Part shown: positions 43,126-52,457 of the stretch, in pieces
Layout: each line of letters begins with the position of its first letter
Numbering within the stretch: the first letter of the stretch is position 1
Assembly (NCBI GenBank): GCA_963789025.1
Contig: CAWBIT010000008.1
Coordinates: forward strand, 372,001 to 436,000
Origin: AP-15 sp963789025
Lineage (GTDB): Bacteria; Pseudomonadota; Alphaproteobacteria; ATCC43930; CGMCC-115725
DNA length: 64,000 bases
Direction of reading: 5' to 3'
Translations under genes and position numbers: made by a program
The notes under the pieces: generated by a model
Database searches by the model: none
The model's input: the letters and a program-made list of their open reading frames with translations, nothing else
What the model was told of the DNA's origin: nothing

Positions 43126-44328
43126 ATGACCGAAGAGAGATTGGTGCTGGCCGATTTGCTGGAGAAGGCCGGCGATGGAGATTTTCTGCGAGCCGTGGCC
43201 GAGGCGGTGCTGCAATTGCTGATGGAATGTGACGTCGAGGGGTTGATTGGCGCCGGGCGCTACGAGCGCAGCGGCGAGCGCACCACTTGGCGCAACGGCT
43301 ATCGCGACCGCACCCTCGACACCCGGCTTGGCGCGCTGCAATTGCGGATCCCGAAGCTGCGGCAAGGCAGCTATTTCCCGCCGTTTCTCGAAGCCCGCAA
43401 GAGCTCGGAGAAAGCGCTGATCGCGGTGATCCAGGAGGCCTGGATCGGCGGCGTGTCGACCCGGCGAGTTGATGATCTGGTGCAGGCGATGGGGTTATCG
43501 GGGATCAGCAAGTCGCAGGTTTCTAAGCTGTGCAAGGAGATCGACGAGCGCGTGCATGCCTTCCTCGACCGGCCACTCGCAGGCGAGTGGCCGTATCTGT
43601 GGCTCGATGCCACCTACCTGAAGCAGCGGGAGGGCGGCCGCATCGTCTCGGTCGCCGCGATAATCGCTGTGGCGGTCAACACCGATGGCAGACGCGAGAT
43701 CGTTGGGTTGCACATCGGCCCGTCGGAGGCCGAAACCTTCTGGTCGAGCTTTTTGAAGAGCTTGGCGCGACGCGGCTTGCGCGGGATCAAGCTGGTGATC
43801 TCGGATGCCCATGAGGGGCTGAAAGCGGCGATCCGCCGGGTGTTCGGCGCCACCTGGCAGCGCTGCCGCGTGCATTGGATGCGCAACGCTCTGGCTTATG
43901 TGGCCAAAACCCAGCAGAGCATGGTGGCGGCGGCGCTGCGCCAGGCCTTTCTGCAGCCCGATCGGGCCCAGGCCAGCGCCATGCTGCGCCATGTCGCCGA
44001 CCAATTGCGGCCGAAATGGCCGAAGCTCGCCGCCTTCATCGACGACAGCGAGACCGACGTGCTGTCCTACCTGGATTTCCCCGAGCAACACCGCAGCAAA
44101 TTACACAGTACCAACCCGCTCGAGCGGCTCAACAAGGAGGTCAAGCGGCGCGCCGATGTCGTCGGCATCTTCCCCAATGAGGCCGCCATCATTCGGCTGA
44201 TTGGCGCGGTATTGCTCGAGCAAAACGATGAATGGCAGCTGCAGCACCGCTACATGCAGGTTGAGGTCATGGCCGAACTGGCTGCGGCCGCCGCCACCGA
44301 TCCCCGGCAGATCCCGTGCGCGGCCTAG
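43126..44328 (+). mobile_element. IS256-family transposase, intact
   Basis: The 400-residue product is full length for mutator-type transposases: GERTTWRNGYRDRTLDTRLG, LRIPKLRQGSYFP, the DDE residues in LWLDATYLK and VISDAHEG and the Glu in NPLERLNKEVKRR, and C-x2-H in CRVHWMRNAL. It catalyses cut-and-paste transposition through circular intermediates. No frameshift is visible, so it may be active. The element ends were not located; a large cruciform follows at 44359. Confidence 0.93.
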
Positions 44329-44358
44329 CCAATCCCCAGCGATCCACTGCGCCGTCGA

Positions 44359-44481
44359 ACGGCATGGATGCCAGAAGCTCGGCTGGAGTGCCGCTGTCAA
44401 GCCCCGCAGCCGCGCAGCGGTGCGCCGAAGGCGCAGGGCTTGATAGCGGCGCTCCAGCCGAAGCACAATCCGCCATGCCGT
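44359..44481. repeat. Large imperfect cruciform downstream of the IS256 transposase
   Basis: Outer arms ACGGCATGG (44359-44367) and CCATGCCGT (44473-44481) enclose inner arms of ~28 bases, 44377-44404 against 44436-44464, that match with two mismatches and one bulge (GGCTGGAG..GCCGCT..TCAAGCCC). The loop itself is GC-rich with small repeats. It could be a transcription terminator of the transposase or an independent palindromic element. Confidence 0.7.
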
Positions 44482-44826
44482 CGATCGCGGCTCTCACCAT
44501 CGCATCGACCGCCGATCACCTTTCACCAACGCCGCTGCCTTCAATGGCGCCTCAGCTCCAGTCCCGAATCTCCACCAGCTTGACGGACGTGACCGGTCGG
44601 GCAAATCGGGATCGGCAGGAATCCACCCAAGCCGGTTGGTCGGGCCAAGCGAAAGTCGTAATCCGACCCACAACGGCCGCTCGCCTTAGTCGACAACGAC
44701 GGCGAATGCCCCGTCAGGCGGTCACGTGACCAACATCGAACTCGGCCTACCTATCAGGACGGAGGCGCCGGTCGTTTCCGGGCTGGGCTTGATGGGAGGA
44801 GGTCCGGTTCGCAATAAACTCTCTCC
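44482..44826. other. Gap with no recognised gene
   Basis: Probably includes the right end of the IS256 element. Overlapping plus-strand frames have no family resemblance. Confidence 0.3.
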
Positions 44827-44902
44827 TGGAGGGAGGTGGATTCGAACCTCCGGTCCCCGTCAGCGGCGACACTCCTCAGCGACCGCTAATCCACCTCTCC
44901 AG
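44827..44902 (-). repeat. tRNA-like hairpin, motif copy B
   Basis: On the minus strand GGAGAGG...GGTTCGAATCC-ACC-TCCCTCC gives a tRNA-sized 73-base unit. The ends pair as an acceptor-like stem (TGGAG-GGTGGATT against AATCCACC-CTCCA with a small bulge) and the T-stem has four of five pairs. The middle folds as TTAGCG-GT-CGCTGA rather than as normal D and anticodon arms, and no anticodon stem forms. It is best seen as a degenerate tRNA-derived element. Confidence 0.5.
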
Positions 44903-44905
44903 CTA

Positions 44906-45001
44906 TCATTTTCCGCGAAAGGTCGGCTTGCGCTTCGCCCCAAAGGCTTCGACCCCTTCGCGGAAATCCTCCGAGCCGCGCAGGCCCGTTTTCAAAAATT
45001 G
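44906..45001 (-). pseudogene. Enoyl-CoA hydratase/isomerase C-terminal fragment
   Basis: The minus frame reads FLKTGLRGSEDFREGVEAFG then AKRKPTFRGK and a stop at 44906-44908, the standard end of crotonase-family proteins. The upstream ~230 residues are missing. It ends five bases from the tRNA-like hairpin. Confidence 0.75.
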
Positions 45002-45105
45002 GAGCTAAAGCCCCGGCGCAGCGCCATGACCCTCTCCTTGCCCGCGAACCGACGCACCGGCCATGTTATTCTGGGCCTCGACCGGCTCACCACTATGCAG
45101 CCCAG

Positions 45106-45369
45106 ATGGATCGCGAGCCCGAACTGAAAATCATCCGGCGCGCCTTTGCAAAGCAGGTCATGGCAGCCTGTGGCATCAGGAACCCTCGGGTTGAGGCGGC
45201 CTTCGCCGCGGTGGCGCGGGAAGACTTCCTCGGGCCCGGGCCGTGGCAGATTGTACGCTGGGGCTGCGGTTATCGCGCGACGCCGGATCCTGACCCGGTT
45301 TACTTGTACACCGATGACGTGATCGGCATCCTGCCGCCAGCAAGTCGCCGTCGACGTAATCGACGGTAG
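45106..45369 (+). pseudogene. Protein-L-isoaspartate methyltransferase-like gene, truncated
   Basis: The first ~74 residues (PELKIIRRAFAKQVMAACGI...VAREDFLGPGPWQIVRWG...PVYLYTDDVIGILP) match a PCMT-like family N-terminus. It then breaks off into RRRRNRR and a stop, before the SAM-binding motif. The catalytic domain is absent. Confidence 0.7.
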
Positions 45370-45640
45370 GAAGGGTCCAGAGGCGGCCGGTTTACGCCTG
45401 ATCTAAAGCGTATAATTCTCTTTCCCGCAGACCCACCAGCGCACGTTCTCGTAATGCGTCCCTAACGTCCCTAAATCCTGTCCCAGGGTGAAACGCTTCC
45501 GCCTGTTTACGAGTTGGCCTCGCTGTCGCGCTAGGGAGGCGAGTGCTCCGACGCAGGGCTGACGGAAGTTGCGGCTATCGGCGCCCGGGCGGTCGGTCCG
45601 TGAAGGCTCGTGCGACAGAATTTTCCAGTGGGGCGCCAAC

Positions 45641-45871
45641 ATGTCCGGTACACAGCGATTGCCAGGCGGCCAGCGCCGCAAGGCAAGTCAACGGCACTCT
45701 CGGCCCGCGGCACCTTTGCAACCCGTGATTAGCCGCCTTTGGCATCCCGGGGAGCGAGTGCGCTGGCGCGACCGCATTGGTGTTTTCCGTCGCGATGTTG
45801 GTGACAGTGAACACGCCGAAATCGTGATCGCAGATCGAACCTACCGAGTGCGTGTCGCGGACCTTGCCTGA
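45641..45871 (+). CDS. Small hypothetical protein
   Basis: A 76-residue frame ends with VISRLWHPGERVRWRDRIGV...EHAEIVIADRTYRVRVADL, a compact beta-rich region resembling small rhizobial proteins of unknown function. The first ~30 residues are Arg/Gln-rich and may not be translated. Confidence 0.4.
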   Translation: MSGTQRLPGGQRRKASQRHSRPAAPLQPVISRLWHPGERVRWRDRIGVFRRDVGDSEHAEIVIADRTYRVRVADLA

Positions 45872-45917
45872 GGGCTTGGAGGGAGGGCAGCCGGAAGTAG
45901 TTGGCTGATTGCACCGC

Positions 45918-46121
45918 TCATGGTCTTTTGTCGAAATAGGGAACTTTGATCGGATAATTTGGCAAGCAGACCAAGGCAATTCCGCTCATGATTATCGCCC
46001 CACCGATTATGACACCGAGAGATACGGCTGTGGGATGTCCACGTGTCAACGCGGCGACAAGGGGCACTACCCAGACAATGAGGCCGCAGATGCAAACACC
46101 GATCCCAACGATAATCTTCAT
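45918..46121 (-). CDS. Small two-helix membrane protein
   Basis: The 67-residue product has two membrane helices (MKIIVGIGVCICGLIVWVVP and a second near 35-53). GAGGA lies upstream of the ATG at 46121. No family is recognised. Confidence 0.6.
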   Translation of the reverse strand: MKIIVGIGVCICGLIVWVVPLVAALTRGHPTAVSLGVIIGGAIIMSGIALVCLPNYPIKVPYFDKRP

Positions 46122-46161
46122 TTCAAATCTTCCTCTCGAATGGGATAGATGAACGATGTCG

Positions 46162-46377
46162 TCAGATCGTTAACCGCACGAAGTCATCGACCGTGCTGCA
46201 GGCGATCGTGTGATCCGAATCCCCCTTTTTGCGGCATCTGATTTCGAAGTTGCGGGCGTGACGGGCATCTTCGATCCGACCGTAAGTGTACCCGCGGCTG
46301 AGCCCTTCCTCCGGCGTCCAGCAGTCGAAGGCATAGCCACCCTTCCTCGTTAGAACAGGTCCAACAACGATATGCAT
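46162..46377 (-). CDS. Small hypothetical protein
   Basis: The 71-residue product from the ATG at 46377 (MHIVVGPVLTRKGGYAFDCW) has an AAGGAA ribosome site. It looks like a small soluble alpha/beta protein, with EGLSRGYTYGRIEDARHARN in the middle. It lies 40 bases upstream of the small membrane gene on the same strand. Function unknown. Confidence 0.55.
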   Translation of the reverse strand: MHIVVGPVLTRKGGYAFDCWTPEEGLSRGYTYGRIEDARHARNFEIRCRKKGDSDHTIACSTVDDFVRLTI

Positions 46378-47310
46378 GGCGGTTCCTTTCAGCAGTTCCG
46401 AATGCCATCGGCTTGTCCAATCGCGCTTGCCCAGCCGGGACACGCACTCAACTGATCTTCTGCCAGACCGCCCAACGAGCATGTGAGTTGGCTCACACGA
46501 TATGCATTTTGTAGAAATCAGGTTGCCGAAGTCGCCGTGGCAGTGACTTGTTGCGGCCCCAAGTCCATCGCGATGCAGCGGCCCAACTGTCGCCGCCCTC
46601 TTCTCCTGAGCTACATTTTCTCGCAGTCCGACCTCCCCGTCGAGACCAAAATTAGACTGGAGAAGTTAATTTCCCGTAAAATTTACAATTAAGTCTAAAA
46701 CATTCGAGGTTAATTGTCCCGCGGCTTATGATCCACCCCTTCACGCCGAAGGTCAGGGCAGGACATCAATTGCCGGATTGGCAGCCTACACTCTTCGGGT
46801 CGGCGGCGCACGGCCTTGGCGGTTCGATCGCTGTCGCTCTCCGCAGCCCGCTGTCTGAGCCGTCAGCGCAACAACTCCGAGGGGCTCGTCCTCGGGCATC
46901 TCTCGTCCGGGCGAACACTGTTTTTCAACGGCCGATTTGCACAATCCCGATCTCATTTGGAGGAAGTTCCCGGCCTTTACGATCCGATCTCCCATAGGGC
47001 ACTCGTCCATCAATCCAGCTTACACCCCCACGTAGTATCTCACGCGACATAACCACAGGTTCGCAGTGGACTCCCCGCTGGAGGGAGAGGGACTGAAATA
47101 GTCAGTCGATATCAGCAGCTTACAATGGCTAACCCGGGTATAGACGGCTATTGAAAACAAAAGCGCTTTTGCCGATTGGCTAACCGGCCGCCGGCTTCGA
47201 GCGCGCGCCGTTGCCGCCGCTGCGTCCCTTACGAGCCGCCGGGCGCCGGGCGACGGCGGCGGTGAAGAAGGTGGGCCCCGCTGGGGACGCTCGGGCGGAA
47301 GCCTCGCCCG
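46378..47310. other. Long gap with scraps only
   Basis: No complete gene is visible in ~930 bases. An AT-rich stretch near 46660-46715 contains TTAATT...AATTAA. The tRNA-like motif copy C is at 47056-47100. The remaining frames have no family. Confidence 0.4.
47056..47100 (-). repeat. tRNA-3'-end-like motif, copy C
   Basis: CTGGAGGGAGAGGGA at 47078-47092 is the tRNA-derived core, and the 22 bases before it match the same flank in copy D (57494-57515) with few differences. The T-loop part has decayed. Confidence 0.45.
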
Positions 47311-47448
47311 AATGTCGCGCGGCGCCTTGAGATAGGGCAGCCGAAACGCGACCGGGTCGGTGCCCATTGCGGCGGCGATCTCGTCCATGAAGGATTCGCT
47401 GGCGAACTGGATCTGTGGACCGAGCGGGTTCGCGGCCGAACGCCCATA
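47311..47448 (-). pseudogene. Xanthine dehydrogenase-family molybdopterin subunit fragment
   Basis: The minus frame GYGRSAANPLGPQIQFASES...MDEIAAAMGTDPVAFRL..YLKAPRDI matches the stretch after the active-site loop of molybdenum hydroxylase large subunits. Nothing of the rest is present. It lies just upstream of, and divergent from, the cyclic-nucleotide-binding gene. Confidence 0.65.
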
Positions 47449-47482
47449 TCCGCTTATCGCACGCCCGCCCGTGAGGGAAATC

Positions 47483-48160
47483 ATGCCGCAGTCTCGACAT
47501 CCGCTCATCGAAGCTCGACGCGATCAGATGTTCCCCGTGCTGGAGCCGGCGGAGGTCGGTCGGCTGTGGAGGTTCGGCGAGCTCAAATCCTATGCGGCGG
47601 GCGATCGCATCGCCGCGACGGGCGAAATCGCACCAGGCGCTTTTGTCATTTTGGCAGGCCGGGTCGAGGTCACTCACCGCGGAATGCCGGGACATTCCGA
47701 GCTCATCGTGACGCACGGTCCGGGCTCGTTCATGGGCGAGCTTGCGCAACTATCGGGCCGCCCGTCCCTGGTCGATGCCTATGCCAAGGGGGCCGCCGAG
47801 ACACTCGTCATTCCGTCGCGCCTGCTGCCCAATCTTCTGGTGGAGGAGGCCGAACTGGGGGAACGCATCATGCGCGCCTTGATCCTTCGCCGTGTCGGCC
47901 TTCTCGATAGGGGGGCCGGCGGGCCGGTGATCGTCGGCAGCGCGGATCATGCCGATGTTCTGCGCCTCGAAGGTTTCCTTACCCGCAACGGGCACCCGCA
48001 TCAGCGGTTCGACCCAAAGACCGATCCGTGTGCGCAAACCTTGATCGAGCGCTTTCACATCGACTCTCGTGAATTGCCGATCGTTCTCTGTCCCAATGGA
48101 CAACTGCTGCGCAATCCGAGCGATGTCGAACTCGCCTATCGACCCGGACAGGATCTATGA
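47483..48160 (+). CDS. Cyclic-nucleotide-binding domain protein (N-terminal half of a split oxidoreductase)
   Basis: The 225-residue product has a cNMP-binding/CRP-like domain (FGELKSYAAGDRIAATGEIAPGAFVILAGRVEV...GPGSFMGELAQLSGRP) and a short thioredoxin-like segment (LTRNGHPHQRFDPKTDP...LPIVLCPNGQLLRNPS). In related genomes these two domains and the FAD reductase that follows are one ~550-residue protein. Here the frame ends at 48160 with AYRPGQDL while the reductase is in another frame. A GAGGGA site precedes the ATG at 47483. It may sense a nucleotide and control the reductase. Confidence 0.75.
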   Translation: MPQSRHPLIEARRDQMFPVLEPAEVGRLWRFGELKSYAAGDRIAATGEIAPGAFVILAGRVEVTHRGMPGHSELIVTHGPGSFMGELAQLSGRPSLVDAYAKGAAETLVIPSRLLPNLLVEEAELGERIMRALILRRVGLLDRGAGGPVIVGSADHADVLRLEGFLTRNGHPHQRFDPKTDPCAQTLIERFHIDSRELPIVLCPNGQLLRNPSDVELAYRPGQDL

Positions 48161-49148
48161 CGTGGTTATCGTCGGCGCCGGCCCGGCGGGTCTCGCGGCC
48201 TCGGTGTATGCAGGGTCCGAGGGTCTGTCGGCGTTGGTGGTGGATTGCCGTGCCTTCGGCGGCCAAGCGGGGGCATCGGCGCGCATCGAGAACTATCTGG
48301 GCTTTCCGACCGGCATCAGCGGCTTGGCCCTGATGGCGCGAGCCTATCACCAGGCCCAAAAGTTCGGCGTCGAAATGGCGATCCCGGATGAAGTCGGGAG
48401 CTTGGAGGGGCCGACCGTTTCGGATGATGGACGCTTTTTGCTCACTCTCGCCAACAAGGAGCGCGTTCGCGCCCGCACCGTCGTCATCGCCAGTGGTGCG
48501 AGGTACCGCCGTCTCGATCTCGAAAATCTCGCATCCTTGGAGGGCTCATGCGTCCACTACTGGGCGTCGCCGCTGGAGGGACGGCTGTGCGCAGGGCAGG
48601 AGGTGGCGCTGGTGGGCGGGGGCAATTCCGCCGGCCAGGCTGCGGTATATCTATCGAGTCAGGTTGCCAAAGTCTGGCTGATCGTTTGCGGCTCCAGTCT
48701 CGAAACGAACATGTCGCGCTACCTCGTCGAGCGCATTACCGCAACGCCGAACGTCGAAATCCTGACCGAGACGACGGTCACCGCTCTCGAAGGGCAGGAC
48801 GGGATTCTCGAGGCGATCCGCTGTCGCTGCCACCGATCCGGTAAGGAGGCAAAGCTCGCGATTCGTCACCTTTTTCTATTCATCGGCGCAGACCCGAATA
48901 CCGATTGGTTGTCTCGGTCGGGTGTGATGCTCGATGACAAGGGCTTCGTGTGCGCCGGCGCTAACATCCACAGGGCGCTCGAAACCAACCTGCCTGGCGT
49001 ATTCGCGATCGGTGATGTGCGCTCGGGATCGGTCAAGCGCGTTGCCGCTGCCGTTGGAGAGGGCGCACAGGTAGTTGCCGCGCTGCACGCCTTTCTCGCG
49101 GAACTCGGCGACAGAGCCGCGCTCCCCGCCAACCCCAGGAGGCACTGA
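48123..49148 (+). CDS. Thioredoxin reductase-like FAD-dependent oxidoreductase
   Basis: The 341-residue product has the FAD motif IVGAGPAGLAASVYA, GGQAGASARIENYLGFP, the NAD(P)H motif VALVGGGNSAGQAAVYL, and GVFAIGDVRSGSVKRVAAAVGEG. The redox-active CxxC of true thioredoxin reductases is replaced (VHYWASPLEG), so it cannot reduce thioredoxin in the usual way. It overlaps the cNMP-binding frame by 38 bases; the ATG at 48123 could allow reinitiation. A UBP zinc-finger gene overlaps its stop. Function within the family is uncertain. Confidence 0.85.
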   Translation: MSNSPIDPDRIYDVVIVGAGPAGLAASVYAGSEGLSALVVDCRAFGGQAGASARIENYLGFPTGISGLALMARAYHQAQKFGVEMAIPDEVGSLEGPTVSDDGRFLLTLANKERVRARTVVIASGARYRRLDLENLASLEGSCVHYWASPLEGRLCAGQEVALVGGGNSAGQAAVYLSSQVAKVWLIVCGSSLETNMSRYLVERITATPNVEILTETTVTALEGQDGILEAIRCRCHRSGKEAKLAIRHLFLFIGADPNTDWLSRSGVMLDDKGFVCAGANIHRALETNLPGVFAIGDVRSGSVKRVAAAVGEGAQVVAALHAFLAELGDRAALPANPRRH

Positions 49149-49456
49149 TGTCCGACGAATGCATCCATGCCGACACCATTCGCGAGGTGACGCCAAGCGC
49201 GCTCGGTTGCGAGGAGTGCTTGAAGATAGGTTCCCCATGGGTCCATCTGCGTTTATGCCGGACCTGTGGCCATGTCGGCTGTTGCGACAATTCGCCGAAC
49301 CGCCACGCTACGAAGCACTTTCACCAGACGCGCCATCCAGTCATCGAAGGTTATGACCCGCCCGAGGGCTGGGGGTGGTGTTACATTGACGAGATCATGC
49401 TCGACCTCAGCGATCGCGCCACCCCACACAACGGCCCGATCCCGCGCTTTTACTGA
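49148..49456 (+). CDS. UBP-type zinc finger protein
   Basis: The 102-residue product is almost entirely a zf-UBP domain: Cys5, His7, Cys21, Cys24, Cys37, Cys40, Cys45, His53, His57 and His63 are in the right order (CEEC, LCRTCGHVGCCDNS, HATKHFHQTRHPV). The stop of the reductase and this ATG share a base (TGATG), so they are coupled. In eukaryotes the domain binds ubiquitin C-termini; in bacteria it is often next to such reductases, with unknown function. Confidence 0.9.
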   Translation: MSDECIHADTIREVTPSALGCEECLKIGSPWVHLRLCRTCGHVGCCDNSPNRHATKHFHQTRHPVIEGYDPPEGWGWCYIDEIMLDLSDRATPHNGPIPRFY

Positions 49457-50081
49457 ATTGGCGGCTAAAGGGGTTTGTGCGTATGTGCAGATGCGCCTAA
49501 CAGGGCCTGCACATGTTCAGCACATGTGCAAGTGGCTGTGCGCCACTTGTGGGCCAATGTCCTGGCACTGCCGCCGGCGTCGTTCGGCCGCACCAGTTTG
49601 GCGACCTCGCGGTGATGGGCAGGATCGCTCGGCTCCGGATCGAGCGGCGTAAGTGGCTTGAGGGTCGAGAATTCTAATGCATCTTCAGATATCTGATCTG
49701 GCACTCTCTAATTGGCAGAGTTGGTGAAATTTTTATCCGGCGCATACAGGTGAGCCGCCGATAACCGTGATTATCGCCGGTCAGAACGATTGCACGCGTC
49801 GTATCTCCTCTCTGCAGCCGATGACTGCTCCGCCTCCTATCGGAAAAACCAAGATTTAATGAGGCACCCGAAGGCCCGAATTTGTCGGCAGACTATCTGT
49901 CTGTGGAGACCACTGTGGTAACCGCACAAGCCCTCGTAACATCTCGGATTTCTGCTACATCAGGCGGAATGGTTCCACCTAACGGGCGCCTATACCAGCC
50001 GGGCTTCAAAACCCCCCTCGTTTTTTTGGACCCGTCTCTAGTTGCCACCACAATGCCAGATCGAGACGGGTCGAGCGCCCC
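49457..50081. other. Gap downstream of the zinc-finger gene
   Basis: No gene is seen in 625 bases. GCACATGT occurs twice (49509 and 49520), the second inside the perfect palindrome GCACATGTGC. No clear terminator. Confidence 0.4.
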
Positions 50082-52124
50082 TTAGTGGGTTTGCCCGCGC
50101 TGGCTCCGCTGGACATCACCGCCATTCCGTCGCGCTGCGACGCGCAAAACGTGCCGCAGTTTTTCCGCGAGTTGGACACGTCTGAACGGCTTTTTTAGCA
50201 ACTCGCGTTGACCCCGTTGGCTCACCTGGCCCGGCTCGGCATAACCCGTCACGAACAGCGTCGGCACGCCGGGGATGAGCACCCGGGCCCGCGCTGCAAA
50301 TTCGTCGCCGTGCATGTTGGGCATCGCCAAATCGACCATCAATAGGTCGAAGTCTCGGTCTCGTTCCAAAAGCTCAAGGCCATTCTCACCGCCAACCGCT
50401 TCGACGGCATCGTGGCCAAGTGTTCGCAGCATGATCGCCGTGATGGCGCGGACGGCGCTGTTGTCGTCGACGACGAGAATGCGAGAGGGTGGCCCGGCGT
50501 TCCATCGGCTTTGCGCGTCCGCTTCCTCGGCACCCGCCGATCGATGCGGGGCGCGCGGCAGATAAATCCGAAGGGTGGTCCCGTTGCCGATCTCGCTGTC
50601 GATCGTCACGGTCCCGCCGGACTGCTTGGCAAACCCATAAACCATGCTCAGGCCGAGGCCAGTGCCCTTGCCCACGTCCTTGGTCGTAAAGAAGGGCTCA
50701 AAGGCACGACTGCGGACGTCCTCGCTCATACCAGTTCCCGTGTCAGCTACCGAGATCATCACGTAATCGCCAGGATCAAGGGGAGGCAAGCCGCGGCCAT
50801 ATCCGCGAGCGATATTCTTCGTTCCAATCGTCAATTTTCCCCCTGCCAACATGGCGTCTCGTGCATTGATCGCGAGATTGAGGATGGCCAGTTCCAACTG
50901 GCCCGGCTCGGTCATCGCCCACCAGGCACCTCCATCGGGAACCGTGTCGATCGCGATCGTCGGCCCGAGTGTGCGGGGCAGCATCTCGCATGCTTCCGAG
51001 ACGACCTGATTGACATCGACCGGCTCAGTGATGAGCTCGTGATGGCGCGAAAAGGCGAGAAGCTGATTGGTTAGCTGCGCACCTCGCTCTGCGGCGCGCA
51101 TCGCACTCTCTAAATATTTTAGAACGCGCTCTTCTTTGATATGGGGCTGGGCCAGTTCGAGGTTCGGGATAATCGTTGCGAGAAGGTTATTGAAGTCGTG
51201 GGCCACCCCGTTGGTGAGCTGGCCGACGGCCTCCATCTTCTGCGACTGGCGCAGCTGCTCGTCCACGGCGCGGCGCTCCGTCATGTCGCGGGTGATCTTG
51301 GCAAACCCGATCATCTCGCCGGCATCGTCGTGCACAACGTCGATAACGGCGTTCGCCCAAAACCGCGAACCATCCTTGCGGATGCGCCAACCCTCCGCCT
51401 CCACCCTTCCATCCCGAGCTGCAGTCATCAACGCGCGTTGCGGCAAACCGTCTTCCCGCTCCTTGGGGCTGTAAAAGACCGAAAAATGCTGACCAATAAT
51501 CTCCTCGGCCCGATAGCCCTTGATGCGCTCGGCGCCGGCATTCCAATTCGTGATCACGCCGTCTGGATCCAGCATGAAGATGGCGTAATCGGTGACGCCG
51601 CCGACGAAAAGCCTGAAGCGTCGTTCGCTCTCACGAAGCCGCGTCAGCGCTTCCGTAAGCTGTCGGGTGCGTTCTTTGACGCGCTGATCGAGCATGTCAT
51701 TGAGATGGCCACGCGCCTCGTCGATCTCTTTGGCGGCGGTGATATCAACCAACATATTTACCGCACCGACCAGGCTCCCCGAAGCATCGTGTAGCGGCGT
51801 CGGATAGGCCCTAAAGGGGACACGCGTTCCGTCGGGCCGCTCGGCGATAGCCTCACCACCTCGGATCGGACGGTCTTCCTTCAACGCCCTGGCCATCGGG
51901 CACTCGTCATGCGCCATCCGCCGACCATCGGGCCAATAGAGACGCCACGTTACGCACCATTGGTCGCTGCCGATTTCGGGCCTACGGCCCGAGAACTCCG
52001 CTGCGGCCTGATTGAAGAAGGTGATCCGACCGGCGGCGTCGGTCGTATAAATCGCCACCGGCAATGCGTCGAGCAGATCGCGAAAATGCCAGCGTCTGTC
52101 GCAGAGCTCGCTCTTCGGCTTCAT
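50082..52124 (-). CDS. PAS-domain hybrid sensor histidine kinase
   Basis: From the ATG at 52124 (MKPKSELCDRRWHFRDLLDA, with GGAGAG upstream) the 680-residue product has two PAS domains (~10-130 and ~165-285), HisKA with phospho-acceptor His309 (GVAHDFNNLL), HATPase_c (DTGTGM, GTGLGLSMVYG) and a receiver with Asp598 (LLMVDLAMPN). No membrane segment. It shares architecture with the kinase at the left edge. The frame stays open to 52346, and an ATG at 52244 is possible. No response regulator gene is adjacent. Confidence 0.94.
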   Translation of the reverse strand: MKPKSELCDRRWHFRDLLDALPVAIYTTDAAGRITFFNQAAAEFSGRRPEIGSDQWCVTWRLYWPDGRRMAHDECPMARALKEDRPIRGGEAIAERPDGTRVPFRAYPTPLHDASGSLVGAVNMLVDITAAKEIDEARGHLNDMLDQRVKERTRQLTEALTRLRESERRFRLFVGGVTDYAIFMLDPDGVITNWNAGAERIKGYRAEEIIGQHFSVFYSPKEREDGLPQRALMTAARDGRVEAEGWRIRKDGSRFWANAVIDVVHDDAGEMIGFAKITRDMTERRAVDEQLRQSQKMEAVGQLTNGVAHDFNNLLATIIPNLELAQPHIKEERVLKYLESAMRAAERGAQLTNQLLAFSRHHELITEPVDVNQVVSEACEMLPRTLGPTIAIDTVPDGGAWWAMTEPGQLELAILNLAINARDAMLAGGKLTIGTKNIARGYGRGLPPLDPGDYVMISVADTGTGMSEDVRSRAFEPFFTTKDVGKGTGLGLSMVYGFAKQSGGTVTIDSEIGNGTTLRIYLPRAPHRSAGAEEADAQSRWNAGPPSRILVVDDNSAVRAITAIMLRTLGHDAVEAVGGENGLELLERDRDFDLLMVDLAMPNMHGDEFAARARVLIPGVPTLFVTGYAEPGQVSQRGQRELLKKPFRRVQLAEKLRHVLRVAARRNGGDVQRSQRGQTH

Positions 52125-52413
52125 CTGCCGCTCTCCGCCCCGCCCGATTCCGTTCTGAACGGCGCTGCCGTCCGGCGCTGCCGACCGCCCAGCGGGTGCA
52201 GGGCGCATTGCGACGCTCGGGTCTCGGTCAATTCTTTCGCTCATCTCGGTGCCGACCGCCCATCTTCCATCGCTGATCCTGCTTCGGGTTCCCAACGCTA
52301 CCTCAACGGTCGCCCGGCGGTCTTGGTTCCCCGCGTCCGGGCGCACGACGAAATGGGAGCGCGGAACAAGTAGAACATCTCATCGTAAAGAGAGTTGCCA
52401 ACCCCTTATCCTT

Positions 52414-52457
52414 ATAAATGGTGCTATAGGTCGAGATAAATGGTGCTATAGATCGAG
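52414..52457. repeat. Tandem duplication of a 22-base unit
   Basis: ATAAATGGTGCTATAG-R-TCGAG occurs twice head to tail with one mismatch. It lies at the broken 3' end of the AI-2E transporter fragment. Confidence 0.85.

Noticed and set aside
43036..44700. Terminal inverted repeats of the IS256 element
   Set aside because: Only a shared CTCCACC was found near both ends; too short to call.
44827..44902. A functional tRNA gene
   Set aside because: Length and ends fit, but the middle does not form D and anticodon arms, the acceptor stem has a mismatch or bulge, and no anticodon stem pairs.
49465..49704. A minus-strand protein after the UBP zinc-finger gene
   Set aside because: No family resemblance or ribosome site; probably a chance frame in the intergenic region.
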